Of a stretch of 40,852 nucleotides of DNA, positions 6,600 through 13,001 are shown piece by piece. Origin of the DNA: a virus; the IMG/VR virus record IMGVR_UViG_3300033388_002303, positions 1 to 40,852 of that record; one strand, 5' to 3'. Under the pieces are notes generated by a model that saw only the letters and a list, made by a program, of their open reading frames with translations, did no database searches and was not told the origin of the DNA. Numbering within the stretch: the first letter of the stretch is position 1; each line of letters opens with the position of its first letter. The position numbers were made by a program, and so were the translations under genes.

Positions 6600-6857
6600 A
6601 TGGCAAAAATGTTAAAATACCTAGGCTTTTTAACCCCTGAGAACGAAAAAACAGAACCAAAAAGCAACGCCTGTTTTATCTGCCTAGGTCAAATAAAGAA
6701 GGATGGCAAAAACACTACCCATTCGCTTGTCTGTGAGAACGGAGAACACGTAACGTATTTTTTCAGAACTCATAAACAATGCTGGGAACACACACCTGGA
6801 CACTTGAAAAGAATGTATGAAAGCAATTTAGTTGACTCAATAACAAAAAAACTATGA
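6600..6857 (+). CDS. Small Cys/His protein, possible zinc finger (85 aa)
   Basis: The start is taken at ATG 6600 because it follows the AATTTAAACACT leader and clears the previous stop; an upstream in-frame start at 6552 would overlap the previous gene. The product has CFIC near residues 25-28 and a later H-x2-C pair (HKQCWEH), a likely Cys/His metal site. It is coupled to the next gene by ATGA. Confidence 0.6.
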   Translation: MAKMLKYLGFLTPENEKTEPKSNACFICLGQIKKDGKNTTHSLVCENGEHVTYFFRTHKQCWEHTPGHLKRMYESNLVDSITKKL

Positions 6858-7036
6858 GCTTATCTGATGACCGAAAAAGAGAAATAGTGAGCATGAACAT
6901 TTCTAGAATAGCTTTTATGGCAATGGCGGTTTGTCAGCGTCAGGGGACCCTGGGCAAGGAGATAAATACTTTGACTAGTGAAATTTGCGAGGCTGCTAGG
7001 CTTATCGAATCTATTTATATTGATAAATCATCATGA
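6854..7036 (+). CDS. Hypothetical small helical protein (60 aa)
   Basis: Helical product (MSLSDDRKREIVSMNIS...) without motifs. Four-base overlaps with both neighbours (ATGA) place it firmly in the early operon. Confidence 0.6.
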   Translation: MSLSDDRKREIVSMNISRIAFMAMAVCQRQGTLGKEINTLTSEICEAARLIESIYIDKSS

Positions 7037-7440
7037 ATAAAGAAACACCAAGGGAAGAATTCAAACGATTGGTAATAATGGCATTACATCCTGGAATGAG
7101 TTATGAGGAGGCGCGGGGGTCAGAAGGTGCCTCCTCTCTATGCCGATTTTATTCAAAAGAGGAGAATGAAATAATAACGCTCGGCGAATCCTGCTCTTTT
7201 CTTCGGCGAAAAAACAATACTATTACAATGTGTAGTAGCGGAATTACGTATAAACCCATAGGCCTACCCATCACAATAGGCCGAGTTATGCAGGCGTTTC
7301 TAAACAGGGAGGTGTTTCAGATTTTTGAAATACTAGGAGACAACTTGTGGAAACTAACCAAAGAGAACGGTCAAGAGGCAATAGATGACGATCAAACAGA
7401 TGAATGTATTTCTGCATTACTTAAACTTTTAAAATCATGA
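7033..7440 (+). CDS. Hypothetical protein (135 aa)
   Basis: Begins with a helical segment (REEFKRLVIMALHPGMSYEE), has a beta-rich middle and ends in a helical acidic tail (DDDQTDECISALLKLLKS). The overall pattern (a short N-terminal helix, then LPITIGRVMQAF) is common in small phage proteins, but I recognise no named family. Coupled on both sides by ATGA. Confidence 0.6.
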   Translation: MNKETPREEFKRLVIMALHPGMSYEEARGSEGASSLCRFYSKEENEIITLGESCSFLRRKNNTITMCSSGITYKPIGLPITIGRVMQAFLNREVFQIFEILGDNLWKLTKENGQEAIDDDQTDECISALLKLLKS

Positions 7441-7631
7441 ACTTGTTCCAATGGATAAAATATAGAATTGAGTTGTTCAGAAGAAAACAGAAGGTCTGTA
7501 AATATTGCTATGGCAAGGGCTACAGCACTGAACTCAAAGGGCAAACTCTGTCCGCTGATTTCCCTGGTGATAAGTCTTATACTTTGCCACCCGAGGTTAA
7601 TAAAAATATCTGTAAACAATGTAAACCATGA
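7437..7631 (+). CDS. Small zinc-ribbon protein with CxxCxGxG motif (64 aa)
   Basis: Residues CKYCYGKGY match the DnaJ-type CxxCxGxG zinc knuckle, with a second CKQC at the C-terminus to complete one site. In DnaJ this ribbon binds unfolded chains, but here it stands alone, so only metal binding is inferred. Chosen over a longer frame beginning at 7468 because this one is coupled to its neighbour and holds the motif. Confidence 0.62.
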   Translation: MNLFQWIKYRIELFRRKQKVCKYCYGKGYSTELKGQTLSADFPGDKSYTLPPEVNKNICKQCKP

Positions 7632-7807
7632 AAAAACAACTAGAACAATTTACCCCTACTACAGAGGAGGAACGAAATGAAAAAGCACAACTAATCTCTG
7701 TCTTTCAGATAGCAATTGAGTGTGGACTTGATATTGATACAGATTTTACAACAGAGGAACGAAGGAAGTTAAATGAACGAATAAATAATTTAATAAATCA
7801 ATCATGA
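7628..7807 (+). CDS. Hypothetical small acidic helical protein (59 aa)
   Basis: Leader GTAAACC before ATG. Acidic, helical product (FTPTTEEERNEKAQLISVF) with a C-terminal amphipathic helix (ERRKLNERINNLINQ). Stop overlaps the next start. Confidence 0.58.
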   Translation: MKKQLEQFTPTTEEERNEKAQLISVFQIAIECGLDIDTDFTTEERRKLNERINNLINQS

Positions 7808-8082
7808 AGCAAATAAAAATTAAACCATTAGTTGAAAAGAAAGTAGAGCAAATGTTTTCACTGGCTCAGCAAATTTCGGAAATAAAAAAACAATATCCAG
7901 GGTGTTGGGGGGTTATCAAAAGGGAATTTGATTTGGGTGATTATTATGGTAACAACGAGCCTCAAGATACCGTTGAGAATACAAAAGTTCGCTTATATGT
8001 TGAAGTAATAAGAAAGGACAATGAGGCTAAATTTAAAAAAGAACAAGCCGTATTAAAGGGTCTGAACAGGCAAAAATCTTAA
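7804..8082 (+). CDS. Hypothetical protein (92 aa)
   Basis: A mostly helical basic protein (KPLVEKKVEQMFSLAQQISE) with a central aromatic segment (YPGCWGVIKREFDLGDYYG). No recognised family. It is followed by a 78-bp gap without a strong signal. Confidence 0.58.
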   Translation: MKQIKIKPLVEKKVEQMFSLAQQISEIKKQYPGCWGVIKREFDLGDYYGNNEPQDTVENTKVRLYVEVIRKDNEAKFKKEQAVLKGLNRQKS

Positions 8083-8160
8083 TAAAAAGACTCACCCTGG
8101 TACGCATAGTATAGAGGCGTGATGAGTACTAGTCAGATACATTATAACATATTTAAAACC

Positions 8161-8310
8161 ATGCTAACAATCATCACGTACTACCTTCTAAACAAAATTG
8201 AAAGCAACGAACCTGTTTTTATTGATGTAGGGATTGTTCTTGCAGGATTGTTTCTCGCATTCGTTCAAGACATAACCATCTTGAGATATATTCAATCTAT
8301 AACAATTTAA
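8161..8310 (+). CDS. Small membrane protein (49 aa)
   Basis: The start is set at ATG 8161 because it follows ATTTAAAACC, the same leader as the next gene; GTG/ATG codons 39-42 bp upstream lack it. The product has one clear hydrophobic segment (IDVGIVLAGLFLAFVQDI) and a moderately hydrophobic N-terminus (MLTIITYYLL). Unknown role. Confidence 0.55.
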   Translation: MLTIITYYLLNKIESNEPVFIDVGIVLAGLFLAFVQDITILRYIQSITI

Positions 8311-8314
8311 AACC

Positions 8315-8524
8315 ATGAAAATATCAAATCATGAAGGCATCCAAGAGGACGCTACCGATAAGGAAATACAGGCAATCATTCAGGTTTTGTCTGGACTCTG
8401 CGACACCCTTTTAACCTCCGCAGACTATTTGGAAGTTAGGGCCGTCCTTTCTCCTGATGAGATTAGGCGGTTAGATTCTGTTCGCATTATGATTGCAGGG
8501 AAGGTTTTACAAATAACTCAATGA
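8315..8524 (+). CDS. Hypothetical small helical protein (69 aa)
   Basis: Leader ATTTAAAACC. Acidic, helical (KEIQAIIQVLSGLCDTLLTS, then VLSPDEIRRLDSVRIMI). No motif recognised. Confidence 0.58.
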   Translation: MKISNHEGIQEDATDKEIQAIIQVLSGLCDTLLTSADYLEVRAVLSPDEIRRLDSVRIMIAGKVLQITQ

Positions 8525-8528
8525 AAAA

Positions 8529-8681
8529 ATGTTCAAAATCCACCCATTAAAACACGGTGAATCTCCTAACAGAATACTCCGAAGCCTAGGGGTTTCTGCT
8601 AATTATCCAGAAGATATTGTCTATGACGAAGTAATAGACGCCTATGTCCCTAAGAATAAACTCAACAATAAAACTCAATGA
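8529..8681 (+). CDS. Hypothetical small protein (50 aa)
   Basis: ATG at 8529 gives a 50-aa product (MFKIHPLKHGESPNRILRSL...); an ATG at 8521 gives only 8 codons. Its stop overlaps the start of the NinG-like gene (ATGA), the usual coupling. A helix-turn-helix-like LRSLGVSANYPEDIV segment is visible but too short to call. Confidence 0.5.
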   Translation: MFKIHPLKHGESPNRILRSLGVSANYPEDIVYDEVIDAYVPKNKLNNKTQ

Positions 8682-9085
8682 AAAAACAAAAAAGAAGCTC
8701 GGTGGTAAAAAAACTAGACAGGTTCTTTTCTAAATATATCAGGCTACGAGACTCTGATGATATGGGGTATGGTAAGTGCTGCACCTGTCCAAAGATTCTA
8801 TTTTGGAAAGAGTCCCACGCTGGACATTTTATCAGTCGAGGAAACAAGTTAATCAGATGGGATGAAAGGAACGTTCATTTACAGTGCCCTGGATGTAACA
8901 CTTATAGGGCAGGGGAGCAAGCAGAGTACCTTTTATTTCTTGAAAACAAATATGGAAGAGAGATTGTTGACGAGTTAATGAAAAAGAAGAGAGATTGGAA
9001 TGGAGTAGGCGGCCCCTCAATTCACGAAATGAGAGACATGATTGAAGAATATAAGGAAAAGGTTAAGGCGCTTGACAAAGGTTAA
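8678..9085 (+). CDS. NinG/Rap-like recombination nuclease
   Basis: A 135-aa protein with the lambda NinG (Rap) layout: basic N-terminus, CCTC knuckle at 34-37, AGHFISRG with the HNH-type histidine at 50, a WDERNVHLQC segment (61-70) and C-x2-C (70-73) closing the zinc site. Lambda Rap is a structure-specific endonuclease that cuts recombination branches. Together with the annealing protein and YqaJ exonuclease it completes a phage recombination module. It is the last gene of the packed early operon; a promoter for the next gene overlaps its 3' end. Confidence 0.85.
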   Translation: MKKQKRSSVVKKLDRFFSKYIRLRDSDDMGYGKCCTCPKILFWKESHAGHFISRGNKLIRWDERNVHLQCPGCNTYRAGEQAEYLLFLENKYGREIVDELMKKKRDWNGVGGPSIHEMRDMIEEYKEKVKALDKG

Positions 9086-9100
9086 GAATGGGTGTAGTAT
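9072..9100 (+). promoter_or_regulatory. Sigma70-like promoter TTGACA-N17-TAGTAT
   Basis: The -35 TTGACA at 9072-9077 is perfect and the -10 TAGTAT at 9095-9100 matches four of six; the spacer is 17 bp. It overlaps the end of the NinG-like gene and would transcribe the lysozyme-like gene at 9169 independently of the early operon. Confidence 0.65.
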
Positions 9101-9168
9101 TAACCAATCCCTTAAACAGCCTGCGGGCCAAAAACAAAAATAAATATTAAAAAATAACAAAATGAATA

Positions 9169-9912
9169 ATGAAAAATTTCAAAAGAATAGCTTTAGTATC
9201 TATCGTTTCTTTCTTAGGTTTTTCTGCTCTAAGTGCAACAATCTTCGGAGCAGTAGGACAATCGGACATACTATCATCAAGTCACACCCAAGAAATGGAG
9301 TGTGAACGCGACATGCAAGATAAGCTCTTAGAAGAGCAGAAACTGTTAAAGCAACTTGAGGCCATCAATATGGATCTCGAAGCTCTAAGGTTATGTAGGG
9401 ACACAGCAGCACAGGAAAGAGTTGACTGGATGAACACCGCTGAAGCATCAGACTTTGAATACACTTTTGGTAAAAAGCTTGAGGAGTATACAGAGACTAT
9501 GCCAGAGGATACTTTTGTGTTTGATAATTTAGCAGGGTCAATCAATAAATATTGGGCAGGTTCAATATTAGAAGGAAAGGGTAACCTCCTGGTCAATGAG
9601 TGTAAAAGAAGCACAGTTCCAGACCTATGTGTAAAAGTCATAGCAGCACAAACAAAATATGAAACATCCTTTGGAACTACTGGTACTGGAAGACCTCCAA
9701 AAAGAAACCTTACTGGTATTAGGGATTCAGGAGTTTGGAGAATATACGAAAAATATGACGACTCTTTAAAAGATACTGTTAAACTGTTTATAGACGGAAA
9801 CTACCAGGATTACTTCACTATTTATGGATTCCAAGACGGACTAAAAAGACATCTTGCTAGGTGGGGAACCAACCATTATCCAGAGATATTAAACGATGTC
9901 AATAAATTGTAA
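9169..9912 (+). CDS. Secreted/anchored lysozyme-like protein (putative lytic transglycosylase)
   Basis: Residues 1-30 are a signal-anchor (KNFKR then a hydrophobic run). Residues 35-80 form an acidic coiled coil (EEQKLLKQLEAINMDLEAL). Residues 99-118 carry the motif TFGKKLEEYTETMPEDTFVF, which recurs in the CHAP-containing virion protein of this phage. The C-terminal 110 residues resemble a lysozyme-like fold: C154 followed by VIAAQTKYETSFG, where E165 would be the catalytic acid, then NLTGI and a YEKYDDSLKDTV region. That would cut peptidoglycan glycan strands outside the inner membrane. It has its own promoter and terminator, so it is expressed apart from the late lysis cassette. Catalytic assignment is inference. 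Confidence 0.65.
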   Translation: MKNFKRIALVSIVSFLGFSALSATIFGAVGQSDILSSSHTQEMECERDMQDKLLEEQKLLKQLEAINMDLEALRLCRDTAAQERVDWMNTAEASDFEYTFGKKLEEYTETMPEDTFVFDNLAGSINKYWAGSILEGKGNLLVNECKRSTVPDLCVKVIAAQTKYETSFGTTGTGRPPKRNLTGIRDSGVWRIYEKYDDSLKDTVKLFIDGNYQDYFTIYGFQDGLKRHLARWGTNHYPEILNDVNKL

Positions 9913-9951
9913 ACCAGCTCCACTTCCGTTGGAAACTGATTGTAAACAAAG

Positions 9952-9979
9952 AGCCACTTGCTTTCACAGGTGGCTTTTT
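9952..9979 (+). terminator. Rho-independent terminator after the lysozyme-like gene
   Basis: AGCCACTT and AGGTGGCT form an 8-bp stem with an 8-nt loop, followed directly by TTTTT. It closes the short transcript begun at 9072-9100. Confidence 0.85.
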
Positions 9980-9985
9980 GTATAG

Positions 9986-10004
9986 TTGTTATACCACATA
10001 ACAA
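9986..10004. promoter_or_regulatory. Perfect palindrome upstream of the regulator (operator candidate)
   Basis: TTGTTAT-ACCAC-ATAACAA is a 7-bp perfect inverted repeat with a 5-bp centre, ending 7 bp before the start codon of the helix-turn-helix gene at 10012. Size and symmetry suit a dimeric repressor, so autoregulation is likely. No second copy was noticed elsewhere. Confidence 0.6.
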
Positions 10005-10011
10005 ATACAGT

Positions 10012-10695
10012 ATGGACAATCTTCAAAAAGATTTCAAGGGGGAAGAAGTAGTGAGTTTACCAGAGGCGGCTGACCAACTAGGAATAGCAAGGTCTTCTTT
10101 TAATAGATGGATTAATAATCATCAAGAAATAAAAGAAGAATATTGCTTTAAGACTAACTACAAAGGTGGAAGAAGAAGAATCGTAATAAAACTTATTGCT
10201 CTTCCAATTATTGCAAATATGAAAGATATAGGCGGAAGAAGAAAAAGTGCATCAACTGCACAAATTCAAAAGGGTAAGAAAAAAATTGCAAAAATAGCTA
10301 TAGAAAAGGGGAGCACCGAAAAGAAAATGGAGTGGCTTTATAAAACTGTTTGTGAATTGAGAAATGATGTTTTAGAGTTAAAACATTCAAAACAACCAAA
10401 GCAGATCGAAAAGAAAAACCCTCTTGCACTTCCAATGGCTAAAGAAGAACCACCTCCAATCTCACATCGGGCAATGATAAATCAACGACTAAGGAAGTTT
10501 GCACAAGAGAATGAGTTTGAATATTTCGTTCCATGGGGAAGGCTGTATGAAGAAATCTACTACAGGTATAGTATAAATGTTCGTGCAAAAGCAAAGGCAA
10601 GGAACCTAAAGCCAATTGACTATCTTGCGGAAAAAGAAATGCTCGAAGCAACGTGGGTGATGGCGTGCAGTTTGTTTAAACTAAAAGGAGAATAA
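10012..10695 (+). CDS. Helix-turn-helix regulator / antirepressor-like protein
   Basis: The start at 10012 follows AACAAATACAGT; an upstream frame extension to 9958 would run through the terminator. Of 227 aa, residues 12-33 (VVSLPEAADQLGIARSSFNR) form a helix-turn-helix, followed by a basic stretch and a linker. The C-terminal 75 residues (INQRLRKFAQENEFEYF ... LYEEIYYRY ... LDYL-type segment) resemble the ORF6C-type C-terminus seen in phage antirepressors. It likely controls the early/late or lytic decision. It has a palindrome in its leader and a strong terminator after it. Confidence 0.65.
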   Translation: MDNLQKDFKGEEVVSLPEAADQLGIARSSFNRWINNHQEIKEEYCFKTNYKGGRRRIVIKLIALPIIANMKDIGGRRKSASTAQIQKGKKKIAKIAIEKGSTEKKMEWLYKTVCELRNDVLELKHSKQPKQIEKKNPLALPMAKEEPPPISHRAMINQRLRKFAQENEFEYFVPWGRLYEEIYYRYSINVRAKAKARNLKPIDYLAEKEMLEATWVMACSLFKLKGE

Positions 10696-10697
10696 AC

Positions 10698-10767
10698 AAA
10701 AAGCCACCGATAGATAATGTCATCTCTCTGCAAGTGTTGTCAGATGATTAGTGCTATTGGTGGTTTT
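10698..10767. terminator. Bidirectional terminator between convergent early and late arms
   Basis: AAAGCCACCGATAG pairs with CTATTGGTGGTTTT across a loop that itself holds a TCATCT/AGATGA hairpin. The outer stem is flanked by an A-run on the left and TTTT on the right, so it can stop transcripts from both the plus-strand regulator and the minus-strand late operon. Confidence 0.75.
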
Positions 10768-10819
10768 AACTCACTCCTTAACCAGTTCTCACGTTAGCAC
10801 ATATTGTCTCTAAAGTCAA

Positions 10820-11071
10820 TCATTTGGACTTCTGTAGTTTGTACAGACCCGTAGCTCCCGTCCACCAAATAATCCCAAAGGCTACTAGATTAGCTAGCAT
10901 TTCTCTTGGCATTAATACTTGAGTCAAAGCGTAAGCGGCCCCTCCTAATGCACATACACCAGCGGTAATATATCGAGCGTTATACTTCTTCAGCCAAGAT
11001 GTGTTCTTGAGCCATTGTACTATCATCGAAATTACAGCTGACCCTACTAATGTTAATTCTAATTCTTCCAT
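10820..11071 (-). CDS. Holin-like membrane protein
   Basis: An 83-aa protein with three hydrophobic segments at about residues 5-22, 34-53 and 58-76 and a short basic C-terminus (YKLQKSK). Size, topology and its place at the end of a lysis cassette (protease, amidase, two small proteins) fit a phage holin that opens the inner membrane for the endolysin. No holin family is identified by sequence. Confidence 0.65.
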   Translation of the reverse strand: MEELELTLVGSAVISMIVQWLKNTSWLKKYNARYITAGVCALGGAAYALTQVLMPREMLANLVAFGIIWWTGATGLYKLQKSK

Positions 11072-11080
11072 ATTTGCATA

Positions 11081-11305
11081 TTAAGTTATAATTACCCAGT
11101 CCTCCCCCATTATACTTTCGCAAGATAAATCACAAGGAAACTTATCCTTGTATTTACACATATATATATAAGGTTTAGTCATCTTACTATTCTTGTCTGG
11201 CACTTGCAGCTCAAGATGAATATCCTTATTGCTCCACCCCTTTCGCGTTACTTTCTTGCCTAGTTTTAAAGCCTCTAGTGCTTCTCCAAAATTAAGTTTT
11301 TCCAT
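11081..11305 (-). CDS. Tad2-like (DUF2829) protein, candidate anti-Thoeris factor
   Basis: The 74-aa product opens with LNFGEALEALKLGKKVTRKGW, the signature start of DUF2829/Tad2 proteins, and ends with GEDWVIIT, matching their usual EDW ending; PYIYM in the middle fits the third conserved block. Known Tad2 proteins bind the cyclic-ADP-ribose-type signal made by the Thoeris defence and so block it. The segment normally reading W-x-S-Q-T-D before EDW is changed here (FPCDLSCESIM), so ligand preference may differ. DUF2829 genes occur widely, often near holins, and not all are tested. Confidence 0.7.
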   Translation of the reverse strand: MEKLNFGEALEALKLGKKVTRKGWSNKDIHLELQVPDKNSKMTKPYIYMCKYKDKFPCDLSCESIMGEDWVIIT

Positions 11306-11316
11306 ACTATTTATTA

Positions 11317-11508
11317 TTAAGATAATAAAACTTTTTTAAAACCATAGGTATATAAATCTTCTGGATCATGTGGCCCTTCATACGGCCCCGTACTTCCATC
11401 GTCATTGTGTTTCCTAGTAAAGATCATTTCCTCTAATACTCCCGTGACAACTAAATGAAAATCAGAATTATCACTCTTTAAAATATCTCCTTTTTCTAGT
11501 TCTTCCAT
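11317..11508 (-). CDS. Hypothetical small acidic protein (63 aa)
   Basis: A beta-rich acidic protein (EELEKGDILKSDNSDFHLVV, then HDPEDLYTYGF) that resembles a small SH3-like barrel by pattern only. It lies between the amidase and the Tad2-like gene and could be another counter-defence or lysis accessory. Leader AACAATAAATAAAA. Confidence 0.55.
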   Translation of the reverse strand: MEELEKGDILKSDNSDFHLVVTGVLEEMIFTRKHNDDGSTGPYEGPHDPEDLYTYGFKKVLLS

Positions 11509-11510
11509 TT

Positions 11511-12101
11511 TTATTTATTGTTAAGATATTCTTCAAAATTTAAAAGAGACTGCCAGACCTCTACTCTTGTAATAGGATCATCTGGTCTTTCACCATTTGA
11601 AATCCCATTGTCCTTAGCCCACTTCCTAGCTTCAACTTTCCATTTCTCGTCATCTTTATATTTAGAGATTAGGTGAGGCCATACTGGATCAGGGAAGTTT
11701 GTTCCCGGACATTGAGTGTTTTTGTATTGTCGATGTGGAGTAATATTTAGATCAGGTATTCCGTGTCTAGCCGTAACCTCTCTAATCAACTTAACTCCTG
11801 CGTTTATCTGAGCTTGTGAAAGGTTTTGTCTACTCATGTTTCCAGCAAAGCAAATTCCAATAGCTCTATAATTCATTAACGATTTATTGTTGTGAGCCCC
11901 TTCCTCGCCCTCATGCCTGGCTTGAGTCACCTCTCCATTCCTTTCTACCACATAGTGATATCCGCAGTAGTAACCCAGCTTTGACTTTGTTGCTCCATTC
12001 CATCTCTTCTTATGTGCTGCGTCTATAGACGCGAACTGTAGGTCATCATCACTCTCTGCAAACATTGCGCTGTGATGAATGTTAACATATGACTTACCCA
12101 T
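11511..12101 (-). CDS. Endolysin: N-acetylmuramoyl-L-alanine amidase with C-terminal SLH-like motif
   Basis: Of 196 aa, residues 5-145 form an Amidase_2/T7-lysozyme-type domain: zinc ligands H9 or H10 (NIHHS), H123 (TPHRQY) and C131 (QCPG), with Y45/Y48 and K-rich loop in the expected places. It cuts the amide bond between muramic acid and the stem peptide. Residues 154-190 (VEARKWAKDNGISNG ... DPITRVEVW) follow the S-layer-homology pattern, which binds cell-wall polymers, and also occur as tails of phage endolysins. No signal peptide, so it depends on the holin. Confidence 0.88.
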   Translation of the reverse strand: MGKSYVNIHHSAMFAESDDDLQFASIDAAHKKRWNGATKSKLGYYCGYHYVVERNGEVTQARHEGEEGAHNNKSLMNYRAIGICFAGNMSRQNLSQAQINAGVKLIREVTARHGIPDLNITPHRQYKNTQCPGTNFPDPVWPHLISKYKDDEKWKVEARKWAKDNGISNGERPDDPITRVEVWQSLLNFEEYLNNK

Positions 12102-12103
12102 GT

Positions 12104-12628
12104 TTATATGGTTATTTGATATGCGCTCTCAATAAAAGGTCGATACCTTTTTTGTATAGTTGGCTTAATTTTAAAGTACCCGTTCTTTCCCCAGTCTTTA
12201 CCCCAAGAATTAGCACAGGTAAGGATTAAGTCAACCGTCTCCATTCCTACAACTGCATGCGCCCCCCTCTGTCTTCTACGCACAATCCCATCTTTATCCA
12301 TCCTATCTTGCAATGGCTCTCCTGTTTCCAAATCTACTACTAACAACAAAGGCTCTGTCTTGCAAAAATCAAAGACTCTATACTTGCCTATTCTTTTAAA
12401 ACTCTTTAAAAAAATTCTATCACCATTCTCTAATGGAACTCCGAACTGTTTAGCCATCAGTAAGACTGTTAGCATGTTGGGGGCATTTCTTGCTCTGTTC
12501 TTCACTTCTTTATAAAACCTCACAGGATCAAAGATCTTTCCACTCATGTATTCTAGCAGCCCACAAAGAGCAAAAGCATAGCAAGAGTTATTATCTATCT
12601 GTTGGAATATCCTAGGTAATTTTTTCAC
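12104..12628 (-). CDS. Papain-like (C1 family) cysteine protease
   Basis: The 174-aa protein shows the complete papain-type catalytic set: oxyanion glutamine Q10 six residues before nucleophile C16 (QIDNNSCYAFALCG), H124 in GAHAVVGM, and N140 in ANSWGKDWGKNGYFKI, the classic NSWG-x-WG-x-x-GY block. There is no signal peptide or pro-domain. It is coupled to the amidase gene (2-bp gap) and is the second gene of the lysis cassette, which suggests it attacks peptide parts of the host envelope or its protein coat at lysis. A host-takeover or virion-maturation role is also possible. Confidence 0.8.
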   Translation of the reverse strand: MKKLPRIFQQIDNNSCYAFALCGLLEYMSGKIFDPVRFYKEVKNRARNAPNMLTVLLMAKQFGVPLENGDRIFLKSFKRIGKYRVFDFCKTEPLLLVVDLETGEPLQDRMDKDGIVRRRQRGAHAVVGMETVDLILTCANSWGKDWGKNGYFKIKPTIQKRYRPFIESAYQITI

Positions 12629-12638
12629 AAAACAAAGG

Positions 12639-12716
12639 TTAATTGCCTATCCTTTTCCTTTTATCGCTCCGTATCTTTTTAGATTTTTTCCCTGGCTTTT
12701 TTAGTCCTTTTTTCAT
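12639..12716 (-). CDS. Very basic micro-protein (25 aa)
   Basis: MKKGLKKPGKKSKKIRSDKR plus five residues: about half Lys/Arg. The frame lies directly upstream of the protease gene behind a possible minus-strand promoter. Such peptides can bind nucleic acid or be a leader peptide, but the coding status is uncertain. Confidence 0.4.
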   Translation of the reverse strand: MKKGLKKPGKKSKKIRSDKRKRIGN

Positions 12717-12749
12717 GTGTATTCGATTATTGAATATCAAGCAACTCCT

Positions 12750-12758
12750 ATTGTAGCA
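12750..12758 (-). promoter_or_regulatory. Extended -10 promoter candidate for the lysis cassette
   Basis: On the minus strand TGC-TACAAT gives an extended -10 (TGnTACAAT); the -35 region 17 bp upstream is poor. Transcription would start near 12743, just ahead of the basic micro-protein and the protease. It is back-to-back with the plus-strand promoter at 12779-12807. Confidence 0.4.
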
Positions 12759-12778
12759 TACGAATCATTTTTTTGCAC

Positions 12779-12807
12779 TTGACGAATATTGACACGACGT
12801 ATACAAT
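12779..12807 (+). promoter_or_regulatory. Sigma70-like promoter TTGACG-N17-TACAAT
   Basis: -35 TTGACG at 12779-12784 and -10 TACAAT at 12802-12807 with a 17-bp spacer. A second TTGACA begins at 12789. It faces opposite to all late genes and leads, with a leader of about 23 nt, into the small membrane-protein gene at 12837. Confidence 0.65.
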
Positions 12808-12836
12808 GACGTACTGTAATATATAACTTATTTACA

Positions 12837-13001
12837 ATGGGCCTTGTAGCACTTTTCTTCATAGGTATATTCTGTATTTTACTGATTATTCAAAAGATAA
12901 TTGGACTTAGCGATGGATGGGCAGCTATAGTGACTGGATGGTGTTTTGTTGGCATGTTCGCCACTGCGTTTATTGTTGTTCTGTTTAAGATGGCATTTTA
13001 G
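12837..13001 (+). CDS. Small two-pass membrane protein on the opposite strand
   Basis: The 54-aa product has two hydrophobic segments (residues 2-22 and 29-50) joined by a short polar loop (LSDGW); the N-terminus has no charge. It is the only plus-strand gene in the late arm. Its 3' end overlaps the end of the convergent virion gene by 17 bp. A dedicated promoter precedes it. Candidates are an early membrane or exclusion protein, an antiholin, or a second holin; none can be proven from sequence. Confidence 0.6.
   Translation: MGLVALFFIGIFCILLIIQKIIGLSDGWAAIVTGWCFVGMFATAFIVVLFKMAF

Noticed and set aside
7468-7680. Plus-strand 70-aa frame overlapping 7437-7631
   Set aside because: Different frame, no coupling to neighbours and no motif; the 7437 frame has the CxxCxGxG knuckle and ATGA coupling.
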